DNA from: an uncultured Solobacterium sp.
Lineage (GTDB): Bacteria > Bacillota_I > Bacilli_A > Erysipelotrichales > Erysipelotrichaceae
Length of the DNA: 7,424 nt
Direction of reading: 5' to 3'
Assembly (NCBI GenBank): GCA_900554555.1
Contig: USIC01000037.1
Coordinates: 1-7,424 of the forward strand
Shown here: one piece after another, positions 1-6,304 of the stretch
Position numbering within the stretch: the stretch's first letter is position 1
Layout: the number at the start of each line of letters is the position of its first letter
Notes under the pieces: model-generated
What the model was told of the DNA's origin: nothing
Databases searched by the model: none
Seen by the model: the letters and a program-made list of their open reading frames with translations, nothing else
Position numbers and translations under genes: made by a program

Positions 1-1
1 T

Positions 2-412
2 AACATCAAAAATAAAGCTCGTATGCGCGAAATTTTTAATGAAGCTGTCCCAAATGGTGACGATTATCAACTGGTATATTGTCATTCCGAAAATTACCAT
101 AGTGCTGTAATTGCGTCAGTTACTCATCATTATAACTTTATCGTGGGATACAAATTGGGCGAAGTGGTTATTATCCATGTTGATCCAACTCTTTCTACAT
201 ATGACCAACCAGTATTCTTTAATAAAGAAAATGGCTCATCAATACGTACATCTATGGGATACTGTATTGCGGAAAGTCCTGCGGCATCCTTCCAACTTGA
301 ACCAATTACTTATGAACCAGGAATTGGTGAACGCGCAAAGTATTGTGTTTCCGTAACACAATCTACCGAAGAAGTATCCGCATTCCGTAAATTCTTTAAG
401 CAAGGCTTCTAA
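2..412 (+). CDS. Hypothetical protein, 5'-truncated by the window edge
   Basis: I do not recognise this protein. The frame is open from the first bases of the window, reading N-I-K-N-K-A-R before the ATG at 23. That ATG has no Shine-Dalgarno sequence, so the real start probably lies outside and 23 is an internal methionine. The visible 136 residues end in a TAA at 410-412. The peptide is soluble in character: no membrane segment, no signal peptide, and alternating hydrophobic stretches (for example LVYCHSENYHSAVIASV and FIVGYKLGEVVIIHV) that suggest a beta-rich fold. Two cysteines (in LVYCHS and MGYCIAE) are not arranged as a metal site. The C-terminus, AFRKFFKQGF, is basic and aromatic. The gene converges on rplA, 51 bases away, with one shared terminator between them. 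That it is a real gene rests on the long open frame, balanced composition and the terminator right after its stop. Confidence 0.7.
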   Translation, partial: NIKNKARMREIFNEAVPNGDDYQLVYCHSENYHSAVIASVTHHYNFIVGYKLGEVVIIHVDPTLSTYDQPVFFNKENGSSIRTSMGYCIAESPAASFQLEPITYEPGIGERAKYCVSVTQSTEEVSAFRKFFKQGF

Positions 413-428
413 TCTAATCATTACATAT

Positions 429-458
429 AAAAAAACTCACATCGCTGTGAGTTTTTAA
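429..458. terminator. Bidirectional intrinsic terminator between the left-edge gene and rplA
   Basis: A perfect 11-bp stem, AAAAACTCACA (431-441) against TGTGAGTTTTT (446-456), closes a four-base TCGC loop. Read rightward, the stem ends in five T, serving the plus-strand gene that stops at 412. Read leftward, it is followed by seven T in a row (complement of 429-435), serving rplA, whose stop is at 464-466. The position between two convergent stop codons fits a shared terminator. Confidence 0.9.
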
Positions 459-463
459 ATTAC

Positions 464-1141
464 TTATTCAACTGTAACTTTGATACCAGGACCCATAGTT
501 GTGGATACTGTTACACCCTTGAGGTATGCACCCTTAACTGTTACAGGTCTAGCCTTTAAGATACGGTCATATAAAGCCTTGAAGTTTTCAACAAGAGCTT
601 CTTCAGTGAAAGATACCTTACCGAATAATACGTTGATGTTTCCATCCTTGTCTACACGGTATTCAACCTTACCCTTCTTGATTTCATCAATTGCCTTCGC
701 AACATCCATTGTTACTGTACCTGTCTTAGGGTTTGGCATTAATCCCTTAGGACCTAAGAGCTTACCTAACTTACCTAACTGACCCATCATGTCTGGAGTA
801 GCTACGATGATGTCAAAGTCGAACCAGCCACCTTGAATCTGCTGAATCATATCAGCGCCACCAACGAAGTCAGCACCTGCTGCCTTAGCTTCATCTTCCT
901 TAGCACCCTGTGTAATTACTAATACACGCTGTGTCTTACCAGTACCGTGTGGTAATACCATTGCACCACGAATGTTTTGTTCAGCCTGACGTGGGTCAAC
1001 GTTTAATACGAAGCTAGCTTCTAATGAAGAATCAAACTTAGTTGTGCTGATCTTCTTAGCTAAAGCAATCGCTTCCTTGTAATCATAAACTTTAGCGCTA
1101 TCTACTTGTTCTAACGCTGCTCTGTACTTCTTTCCTGCCAT
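464..1141 (-). CDS. rplA: 50S ribosomal protein L1
   Basis: L1 binds helices 76-78 of 23S rRNA and forms the mobile L1 stalk that guides deacylated tRNA out of the E site. In many bacteria it also represses its own rplKA mRNA by binding the leader. The product is 225 residues, close to the usual 225-235. The family signature is clear at about residues 123-139 ([17 protein letters not shown]), followed by KTGTVT and the [15 protein letters not shown] segment. The start is the ATG at 1141-1139. The upstream GGCGAGG lies inside the end of rplK, and rplK's TAA is separated from this ATG by only two bases, so translation is probably coupled. The gene is transcribed with rplK from the promoter near 1660 and ends at a strong hairpin. 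The usual downstream genes rplJ and rplL do not follow. Confidence 0.97.
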   Translation of the reverse strand: MAGKKYRAALEQVDSAKVYDYKEAIALAKKISTTKFDSSLEASFVLNVDPRQAEQNIRGAMVLPHGTGKTQRVLVITQGAKEDEAKAAGADFVGGADMIQQIQGGWFDFDIIVATPDMMGQLGKLGKLLGPKGLMPNPKTGTVTMDVAKAIDEIKKGKVEYRVDKDGNINVLFGKVSFTEEALVENFKALYDRILKARPVTVKGAYLKGVTVSTTMGPGIKVTVE

Positions 1142-1143
1142 TG

Positions 1144-1566
1144 TTACTTAGCCTCGCCTTCTACTACGATACCCATGTTACGTGCTGTACCAGCAATGAT
1201 GTTCATTGCTGCTTCAACGTCATTAGCGTTGAGGTCAGGCATCTTATACTCAGCGATTTCTCTTAACTGAGCCATTGTAATCTTACCGGCTTTAACTGTC
1301 TTTGGTGTTCCAGAAGCCTTGTTAATACCAGCAGCCTTCTTTAATAAGATAGCGGCTGGAGTTGTCTTGATGACGAAGTCGAATGACTTATCTTCGTAAG
1401 CTGTAATGATTACAGGAACGATGTCACCGTGACGATCCTTAGTTTTGTCGTTAAATTCTGTACAGAATTTAGGCATGTTGATACCTGCAGATGCTAGAGC
1501 TGGTCCTGGTTTAGCTCCACCAGCAGGGAATTGTAGCTTAGCTACTTTTGCAATTTTCTTTGCCAT
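1144..1566 (-). CDS. rplK: 50S ribosomal protein L11
   Basis: L11 forms the base of the GTPase-associated stalk with 23S rRNA near position 1070 and is the target region of thiostrepton-type antibiotics. The product is 140 residues, starting [18 protein letters not shown] chose the ATG at 1566-1564 because a perfect AGGAGG lies 8 bases upstream; an in-frame ATG 10 codons earlier (1596) would place that site inside the gene. The C-terminal RNA-binding domain is typical: [15 protein letters not shown] (67-81), then [20 protein letters not shown] (101-120) and [10 protein letters not shown]. The N-terminal loop is unusual. Where Escherichia coli and Bacillus subtilis L11 have a proline-rich ANPsPPVGPAL-type segment, this protein reads AKPGPAL, about four residues shorter and missing the PPV. 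The usual NIMGF is also replaced by NMPKF. The reading frame is intact, so this is a real sequence feature, not a frameshift. The start codon lies in an inverted repeat described separately. Confidence 0.97.
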   Translation of the reverse strand: MAKKIAKVAKLQFPAGGAKPGPALASAGINMPKFCTEFNDKTKDRHGDIVPVIITAYEDKSFDFVIKTTPAAILLKKAAGINKASGTPKTVKAGKITMAQLREIAEYKMPDLNANDVEAAMNIIAGTARNMGIVVEGEAK

Positions 1567-1599
1567 GTGGTTTTCCTCCTTATATTTAGAATCCACATG
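1564..1599 (-). promoter_or_regulatory. Inverted repeat enclosing the rplK ribosome binding site and covering its start codon
   Basis: In the rplK transcript CAUGUGG (complement of 1599-1593) is perfectly complementary to CCACAUG (complement of 1570-1564), and the last three bases of the second copy are the AUG start. The 22-base loop between them carries the AGGAGG site (1580-1575). Pairing would hide the start codon and constrain the ribosome binding site. The repeat is plain in the sequence; a regulatory role is inference. The upper copy could instead pair, through GUGG, with the CCAC at 1605-1602 in the L1-type motif next door. Confidence 0.55.
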
Positions 1600-1601
1600 C
1601 A

Positions 1602-1651
1602 GTGGTCAGCGGACATTGCTATCCTCCCACGCATGAGCGCACTAAAAGTGC
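1602..1651 (-). promoter_or_regulatory. L1-type autoregulatory leader in the rplK-rplA mRNA
   Basis: The transcript likely starts around 1651-1652. It first forms a small hairpin, GCACU-UUU-AGUGC (1651-1639). It then carries GUGGGAGG (1630-1623), a UAGC/GCUG stem around a seven-base loop, and GACCAC (1607-1602). The outer GUGG pairs with the final CCAC, leaving an asymmetric internal loop with GAGGA on one side and a single A on the other. The GUGGGAGG string closed by a CCAC also resembles the L1-binding region of 23S rRNA as I recall it, and L1-binding leaders upstream of rplKA are known in diverse bacteria. The primary sequence and pairing are seen; assignment as an L1 target is inferred from this likeness and from position. 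Confidence 0.65.
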
Positions 1652-1657
1652 TTTTAT

Positions 1658-1686
1658 ATAATAGGCTAATATAGGTTTAGCGTCAA
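1658..1686 (-). promoter_or_regulatory. Housekeeping sigma promoter of rplK-rplA
   Basis: On the minus strand a TTGACG -35 box (1686-1681) and a TATTAT -10 box (1663-1658) are separated by exactly 17 bases. Both boxes match the SigA/sigma-70 consensus at five of six positions. The expected start point, near 1651-1652, falls exactly at the first leader hairpin. This promoter lets rplKA be expressed independently of the exporter genes upstream. Confidence 0.88.
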
Positions 1687-1712
1687 GACAAAAGATGCCA
1701 AATAAGCCTATT

Positions 1713-1735
1713 TACCGCTCATCTAAGCGGTTTTT
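1713..1735 (+). terminator. Hairpin after the exporter operon, with its T-tract on the plus strand
   Basis: ACCGCT (1713-1718) pairs with AGCGGT (1725-1730; the last base is also the first of the T run) around a CATCTA loop, and five T follow on the plus strand, overlapping the stop codon of the exporter gene. In the transcribed (minus) direction the same stem is followed by UAAAUAGGCUU, which is not a U-tract. It may therefore be only a weak terminator for the exporter mRNA, or it may stop antisense transcription. No plus-strand gene ends here. Confidence 0.45.
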
Positions 1736-3476
1736 ATTCATTTGTTGTCACAAATTGAGAGTTATATAACTTACTATAGAATCCATTTTGTGCCATCAGT
1801 GTATCATGATTACCCTGTTCAATGATTCTACCGGCATTCATGACAATAATTTGGTCAGCGTTACGAATCGTTGATAAACGATGCGCAACCACAAAACTAG
1901 TACGTCCCTTCATAAGATTGTTGAAAGCTGCTTGAATTTCAAGCTCCGTACGTGTATCGATAGAAGATGTCGCTTCATCAAGGATTAACATGTTTGGCTT
2001 GCTCAACAATACTCTAGTGATACATAGTAACTGTTTCTGTCCTTGGCTTAAGCTATCATCTGTCACAACTGTATCCAATCCTTCTGGCATACGACGGATA
2101 AACTCCCAACTATGCGCTTCCTTTGCGGCTTCGATAATTTCCTCATCGCTAGCGTTCTCTACGCCAAAGGCGATATTATCACGAATACTTGCGTTCTTTA
2201 ACCATGTATCCTGGAGAACCATACCAAAGTTTTTACGAATTGATTTTCGACTTACATCATAGATATTTTGTCCATCAATCAGAATTGCGCCCTGATTTGC
2301 GTCATAGAAACGCATCAACAAGTTAATAAATGTTGTCTTACCGCAACCAGTAGGTCCTACAATGGCTGTGGTTGTACCAGCTTTTGCGCTAAAGTTAAAG
2401 TTCTCAATCAGCTTTTGGTCGGGTAGATATGAGAAGAAGACATTTTGAATATCAATTTCGCCATCCTTTTCAATCAAGTCTAGTTCTGGATCTGCACTTT
2501 CAGCCGGAGCCTCTATCAATGTAAATACACGATCAGCACAAGCCATTGCATTTTGTAACTCTGTTACGACAGAACTAATGTCATTAAATGGCTTCATATA
2601 TTGGTTGGCATAAGATAGTAATACAGTCAATCCACCAACTGTTAAATTACCTTTCATAATGCTATAAGAGCCAAGCACTGCCACAATCGCATAAATTACA
2701 TTATTTACTGCACGTGTGGATGGATTTGTAAGTGAACTAATAAACAATGCGTTTTGCGTATATTCTTGTAGTTCCTCATTCAATTTCTTGAAACGTTTCG
2801 AAGCGCATCTCTCATACCCAAACGCCTTTACAACCTTCTCACTACCAATCATCTCATTGATTAGTGCCGTCTGTTTTCCACGTGTACTTGTCTGCTTTTG
2901 AAATAAACGATACGAACGTGTCGAAATAAATCTTGCCACAAAGAAACTAACTGGCGTTAGCACAATCACACAACAGGTAATCAGTACATTCTTTGATAAC
3001 ATAAATACTAACGTTGCGATGATTGTCACTATACCTGTAAACAACTGTGTAAATCCCAACAACAATCCATCTGACAATTGATCCACATCCGCAATAACAC
3101 TTTGGACGATATCTCCTGTACTGTGTACATCTAGATAAGAAAGTGGAATATGTTGAATATGCCGCATCGCTTTGGCACGAATCTCTTTTACAGTCTGGTA
3201 TGTTAAACGATTGTTGATGAGATTCATCACCCAAAGACTGATTGCCGCAACCGTAATACAAATTCCAATATGAATTAATACCGAAAGAAGTTGTGAATAA
3301 TGCACCTCTCCTTGCTTGATGACTGTATCAATTGCGGCACCAAACAAGATTGGTACATACAGCTGTAATATTGCCGCAACAATCGATAATACAATACTAA
3401 ATACAAGTAATATTTTATACTTTCCAATAAACTTTAAGACTTTCCTTAGGGTTTGGAATGATGTGTTCTTTTTCAT
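1734..3476 (-). CDS. ABC exporter subunit with complete catalytic residues (heterodimer partner 2)
   Basis: This is a fused exporter half-transporter: a six-helix membrane domain (about residues 20-320) followed by an ATPase domain (about 340-575), 580 residues in all. ATP binding and hydrolysis drive export of an unknown substrate across the cytoplasmic membrane. Visible motifs are Walker A GPTGCGKTT (374-382), Q-loop Q422, Walker B LILDE with D500 and catalytic E501, and H-loop H532 in AHRLST. The signature motif is LSQGQ (476-480), a deviation from LSGGQ. This complements the upstream subunit, which has LSGGQ but lacks the catalytic Glu and His. I chose the ATG at 3476-3474: AGGAGG lies 7 bases before it, and it overlaps the previous stop as ATGA. 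A longer frame to 3542 would run deep into the upstream gene and has no comparable site. Relatives include LmrCD, BmrCD, EfrAB and TM287/288; the substrate cannot be assigned. Confidence 0.93.
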   Translation of the reverse strand: MKKNTSFQTLRKVLKFIGKYKILLVFSIVLSIVAAILQLYVPILFGAAIDTVIKQGEVHYSQLLSVLIHIGICITVAAISLWVMNLINNRLTYQTVKEIRAKAMRHIQHIPLSYLDVHSTGDIVQSVIADVDQLSDGLLLGFTQLFTGIVTIIATLVFMLSKNVLITCCVIVLTPVSFFVARFISTRSYRLFQKQTSTRGKQTALINEMIGSEKVVKAFGYERCASKRFKKLNEELQEYTQNALFISSLTNPSTRAVNNVIYAIVAVLGSYSIMKGNLTVGGLTVLLSYANQYMKPFNDISSVVTELQNAMACADRVFTLIEAPAESADPELDLIEKDGEIDIQNVFFSYLPDQKLIENFNFSAKAGTTTAIVGPTGCGKTTFINLLMRFYDANQGAILIDGQNIYDVSRKSIRKNFGMVLQDTWLKNASIRDNIAFGVENASDEEIIEAAKEAHSWEFIRRMPEGLDTVVTDDSLSQGQKQLLCITRVLLSKPNMLILDEATSSIDTRTELEIQAAFNNLMKGRTSFVVAHRLSTIRNADQIIVMNAGRIIEQGNHDTLMAQNGFYSKLYNSQFVTTNE

Positions 3477-5218
3477 GCCATAACCTCCTTTGGTTTTTCT
3501 TCTGGAAATTGAGAGTAATAGATTTCCTGATATACCTGACAATTCTCCATTAATTCATCGTGCGTTCCTTTTCCAACTAGATTTCCATCATCCAAAACTA
3601 GTATCTGATTGGCAGCACGTACTGTAGAAGCACGTTGTGAAACGATAAAGACTGTCATTTGGTTTCCTAAGTTATGAATTGCACGACGCAGTTTTAAATC
3701 TGTTGCAAAATCTAATGCACTTGCGGAATCATCCATGATTAATATTTCCGGATTCTTTAATAATGCACGTGCAATTGTAAGACGTTGTTTCTGACCACCA
3801 GATAGGTTACGACCATTCTGCTCAATCATCGCATCTAATCCATTCTTACTTCTTACTACATCTGCAGCCTGTGCAATTTCTAATGCATGCCAGATTTCTT
3901 CATCTGTCGCATCCTCTTTGCCCCACTGCATATTCTCTCGAATTGTACCTTCAAATAGAACTGCCTTTTGTGGAATCATTCCCACTTTCGATACAAGTTC
4001 TCCTTGTGGATAATCCTTTACATCTACACCATTCACGCATACTTTTCCGTTTTGCACATCATAGTAACGCGGTATTAATTGTGCAACAGTTGATTTACCA
4101 CAACCAGTTCCACCAATGATACCAATTGTTTCACCACGATTCGCCACAAAACTAATATTTGATATCGCATCTGCACCAGCTTGTGGATAAGAGAAGGAAA
4201 CTTGGTCAAAGACAACTGCTGGAGCACTTTTATCTTCTTTTACAGGTTCCATCTTGTAAACCATCTGACGCTTTACTACAAGCACTGCTTCAATACGTTC
4301 TAGACATGCAAGTGATTTATTGATTGTGATAATAAGAGAAGATAGTTTAATTAGCTCTACAATAATCAGTGCCATCAAGTTGTATAATGCAACAATATCC
4401 GCCTGTGCAATGTTTCCACCATCAACACGTATCGCACCTACATAAATTAATGTAATGATTGCTACATTGATTAAAATATACGTTAGTGGATTCATTAATG
4501 CGGATAAGCGACCTACATGTTCGTTATACTTTGTTAAGGTATCGTTCTCTTGGTTAAACTGTTGAACCTCAGCATCTTCCTTACGGAATGCGCGGATAAC
4601 TCTGACCCCTAATAAGTTTTCACGTAACGTTCCAAGTAATTTATCCAAGGCACTCTGCACTTTTTTATACAAGGGAATGCTAAGCCACATAATTGTAAAT
4701 ATAACAACCGCAAGAACTGGTATTGTTACCACAAAGATAAGTGCCGATTTTACATCAATTGTAAATGCAACAATCATTGCACCAAACACAATAAACGGAC
4801 TTCTTAGTAATAGACGTAAAGCTAGATTCAGGCCTGTCTGTACCTGTAATACATCACTTGTCATACGGGTGATCAAAGTGTCTGTACCAAGTTGGTCTAA
4901 CTCTGCATATGTTAAATCTTGAATATTATCAAATAACTCTTGTCTTAAATCCGTCGCATAGCCAGTACTTGCCTTGGCCGCAAACCATTGCGCCGTAAAG
5001 GAGAATGTCATACCTAATACCGCAAGCAATAATAAGAGTCCAAACATCTTTAAGACGTAACTCATATCATTCTGTCCAATTCCATTTTTAATGATTTGAG
5101 CAACAACTAGCGGTACTGTCAAATCCATTAACGCCTCTAATAGCTTAAATAAAGGCGCAAGGATACTTTCTTTCTGGTATTTTTTTAAAAACTTTAAACT
5201 AATCCTCTGTTTCTTCAT
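3473..5218 (-). CDS. ABC exporter subunit with degenerate catalytic residues (heterodimer partner 1)
   Basis: A 581-residue half-transporter with a six-helix membrane domain (hydrophobic stretches near 20-43, 57-78, 140-158, 160-180, 245-263, 276-298) and a C-terminal ATPase domain (about 335-570). Motifs are Walker A GGTGCGKST (369-377), Q-loop Q417 and an intact LSGGQ signature (472-476). Walker B reads LIMDD, so the catalytic glutamate position is Asp (D497), and the switch histidine is replaced by Gln (Q528 in VSQRAS). This pair of substitutions is characteristic of the degenerate-site subunit of heterodimeric exporters. Together with the next gene it would form one inactive or slow ATP site and one full site. 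The start ATG at 5218-5216 has GGAGG 7 bases upstream. The gene follows a DUF5684-type gene after 42 bases containing a strong hairpin, and its TGA overlaps the next ATG, indicating co-translation. Substrate unknown. Confidence 0.93.
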   Translation of the reverse strand: MKKQRISLKFLKKYQKESILAPLFKLLEALMDLTVPLVVAQIIKNGIGQNDMSYVLKMFGLLLLLAVLGMTFSFTAQWFAAKASTGYATDLRQELFDNIQDLTYAELDQLGTDTLITRMTSDVLQVQTGLNLALRLLLRSPFIVFGAMIVAFTIDVKSALIFVVTIPVLAVVIFTIMWLSIPLYKKVQSALDKLLGTLRENLLGVRVIRAFRKEDAEVQQFNQENDTLTKYNEHVGRLSALMNPLTYILINVAIITLIYVGAIRVDGGNIAQADIVALYNLMALIIVELIKLSSLIITINKSLACLERIEAVLVVKRQMVYKMEPVKEDKSAPAVVFDQVSFSYPQAGADAISNISFVANRGETIGIIGGTGCGKSTVAQLIPRYYDVQNGKVCVNGVDVKDYPQGELVSKVGMIPQKAVLFEGTIRENMQWGKEDATDEEIWHALEIAQAADVVRSKNGLDAMIEQNGRNLSGGQKQRLTIARALLKNPEILIMDDSASALDFATDLKLRRAIHNLGNQMTVFIVSQRASTVRAANQILVLDDGNLVGKGTHDELMENCQVYQEIYYSQFPEEKPKEVMA

Positions 5219-5234
5219 TACATGTCCTCCAAAT

Positions 5235-5266
5235 AAATAAGAGTGTAGTTTCCTACACTCTTATTT
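5235..5266 (-). terminator. 14-bp hairpin between the DUF5684-type gene and the exporter operon
   Basis: AAATAAGAGTGTAG (5235-5248 on plus) pairs perfectly with CTACACTCTTATTT (5253-5266). In the minus-strand transcript the loop is GAAA, a stable GNRA tetraloop, and the 3' arm runs UUAUUU followed by AUUU. The 5' arm contains the last lysine codon and the UAA stop of the upstream gene, and the GGAGG of the exporter gene begins only four bases after the stem. It resembles an intrinsic terminator or partial attenuator, which a ribosome reaching the UAA could disrupt. I see no convincing promoter after it, so some readthrough is expected. Confidence 0.7.
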
Positions 5267-5698
5267 CGCACCTTTATATTCAGCTTGTCCCATACCAATC
5301 ACGATATTTCCGATTGGATTAGCGAAAATCAATAATGTTGTAATTCCGCCACTTAAGTTGAATGCCTTTGATTGCTTGCCGGATCTCTTGATATGAATGA
5401 CGATAGACACAATCATCATCACAAGACCAATCCATCCAATAATCTGTATACCTGTATTAGCAGCAGCCAAGAACAATGCTAGCCCACCAATTGCACATAC
5501 AAACCAGATAATTCCAGCAACCTTAGATTTCCAAACTAATTTGAACATCACTAGTTCACGTACCACAGGAATAAATGCAAGTATCTTATTCGCAGGTGTC
5601 TTACGTAAGAGTTTAAAATATCCGAAGGTTTGTAGGACATACCAAATTACCGCGAAAATCGCATAATTTGTTAGGATCTTTGTTAATTCTGCTGTCAT
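5261..5698 (-). CDS. DUF5684-type small integral membrane protein
   Basis: A 145-residue membrane protein with about four hydrophobic segments: roughly 12-27, 37-54 (weak), 59-80 and 84-103, plus a final one at about 118-137. The segment KTPANKILAFIPVVRELVMFKL (32-53) matches the pattern of the DUF5684 family, in which a basic loop leads into an IPxxN-like helix. The C-terminal FNLSGGITTLLIFANPIGNIVIGMGQAEY matches that family's ending, an F-x-x-S/G-G motif before a final helix and a closing G-x-x-x-Y. Function is unknown in this family; some members are annotated near signal peptidases. The ATG at 5698-5696 has AGGAGG 5 bases upstream, which overlaps the nusG stop (TAGGAGG), so it is almost certainly co-transcribed and coupled with nusG. 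The stop codon sits in the stem of the hairpin that precedes the exporter genes. Confidence 0.8.
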   Translation of the reverse strand: MTAELTKILTNYAIFAVIWYVLQTFGYFKLLRKTPANKILAFIPVVRELVMFKLVWKSKVAGIIWFVCAIGGLALFLAAANTGIQIIGWIGLVMMIVSIVIHIKRSGKQSKAFNLSGGITTLLIFANPIGNIVIGMGQAEYKGAK

Positions 5699-5707
5699 CT
5701 GAACCTC

Positions 5708-6298
5708 CTAGAACAATTCTACTTTTTCTAGATCACCATAGTTGATATCTGTTGGTGTCTCACGACCAAACAACATAATCAATACGTTAGCTGTCTGTGT
5801 CTGATCATTCAATGAGGCAACTCTTCCTTCCATTCCACTGAATGGACCAGCAAGAATTTTCACTGTATCACCAATCTCGAAATCAATTGAAATCTTCTTA
5901 TCACTTTGACCAATACGGCGTAAGATAGCTTCCATTTCATCTGGAGCAACTGGGAATGGCTTCGCACCACCACCAGAGGAACCAATAAATCCTGTAACAC
6001 CTGGAGTATTACGTACAACGTACCAAGCTTCATCTGTCATCTTCATTTCAACGAAGAGGTAACCTGGGAATACGTTTGTCTTAACATCCTTTGGTTTTCC
6101 ATCCTTGCCAATAACAGTCTCTGTTTCTTCTGCTACTACAATACGAAATAGAGAATCCTGAATGCCCATTGTTTCAACACGCTTTTCAAGATTTTCCTTA
6201 ACTCTATTCTCATGACCAGCGTATGTATTTACAACATACCATCTAGTTTCATGTTCATCATCAATTGCAGAAATTACTGCTTTATCATTTGTTGTCAT
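5708..6298 (-). CDS. nusG: Transcription termination/antitermination factor NusG
   Basis: NusG binds the RNA polymerase clamp across the DNA channel, modulates pausing, and can contact Rho or the ribosome through its C-terminal domain. The 196-residue product has the NGN domain at about 19-130 (RWYVVNTYAGHENRVKENL, then VFPGYLFVEM at 76-85 and NTPGVTGFIG) and the KOW domain at about 140-195 (IGDTVKILAGPFSGMEGRV, 142-160). Length is slightly above the roughly 175-180 of Bacillus and Escherichia, mostly from an 18-residue acidic N-terminal lead. The ATG at 6298-6296 has only GGAG 11 bases upstream, inside the end of secE, which is a long spacing; coupling with secE, whose stop is six bases away, may help. 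The next gene starts right after its TAG. The usual follower, rplK, is displaced by three membrane-protein genes. Confidence 0.97.
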   Translation of the reverse strand: MTTNDKAVISAIDDEHETRWYVVNTYAGHENRVKENLEKRVETMGIQDSLFRIVVAEETETVIGKDGKPKDVKTNVFPGYLFVEMKMTDEAWYVVRNTPGVTGFIGSSGGGAKPFPVAPDEMEAILRRIGQSDKKISIDFEIGDTVKILAGPFSGMEGRVASLNDQTQTANVLIMLFGRETPTDINYGDLEKVELF

Positions 6299-6304
6299 AT
6301 ATTG

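Noticed and set aside
480..782. Plus-strand open frame opposite rplA
   Set aside because: It mirrors conserved rplA codons, has no ribosome binding site, and no family features.
1567..1596. Longer L11 start at 1596 adding 10 residues ([10 protein letters not shown])
   Set aside because: The strong AGGAGG with ideal spacing serves the ATG at 1566, and L11 proteins begin at MAKK; the extra codons would be the leader itself.
2947..3261. 104-residue cysteine- and tyrosine-rich open frame on the minus strand
   Set aside because: It is a shifted frame within the exporter gene, with no ribosome binding site and a composition unlike the neighbouring proteins.
3477..3542. 22-residue N-terminal extension of the second exporter subunit
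   Set aside because: It lies wholly in the upstream coding region, whereas the ATG at 3476 has a strong AGGAGG and a classical ATGA overlap.
5263..5330. Separate promoter for the exporter genes inside the end of the DUF5684-type gene
   Set aside because: ATATAA/TATAAA boxes occur, but the only hexamers at correct spacing (GTGATT, TGATTG) match the -35 consensus poorly.
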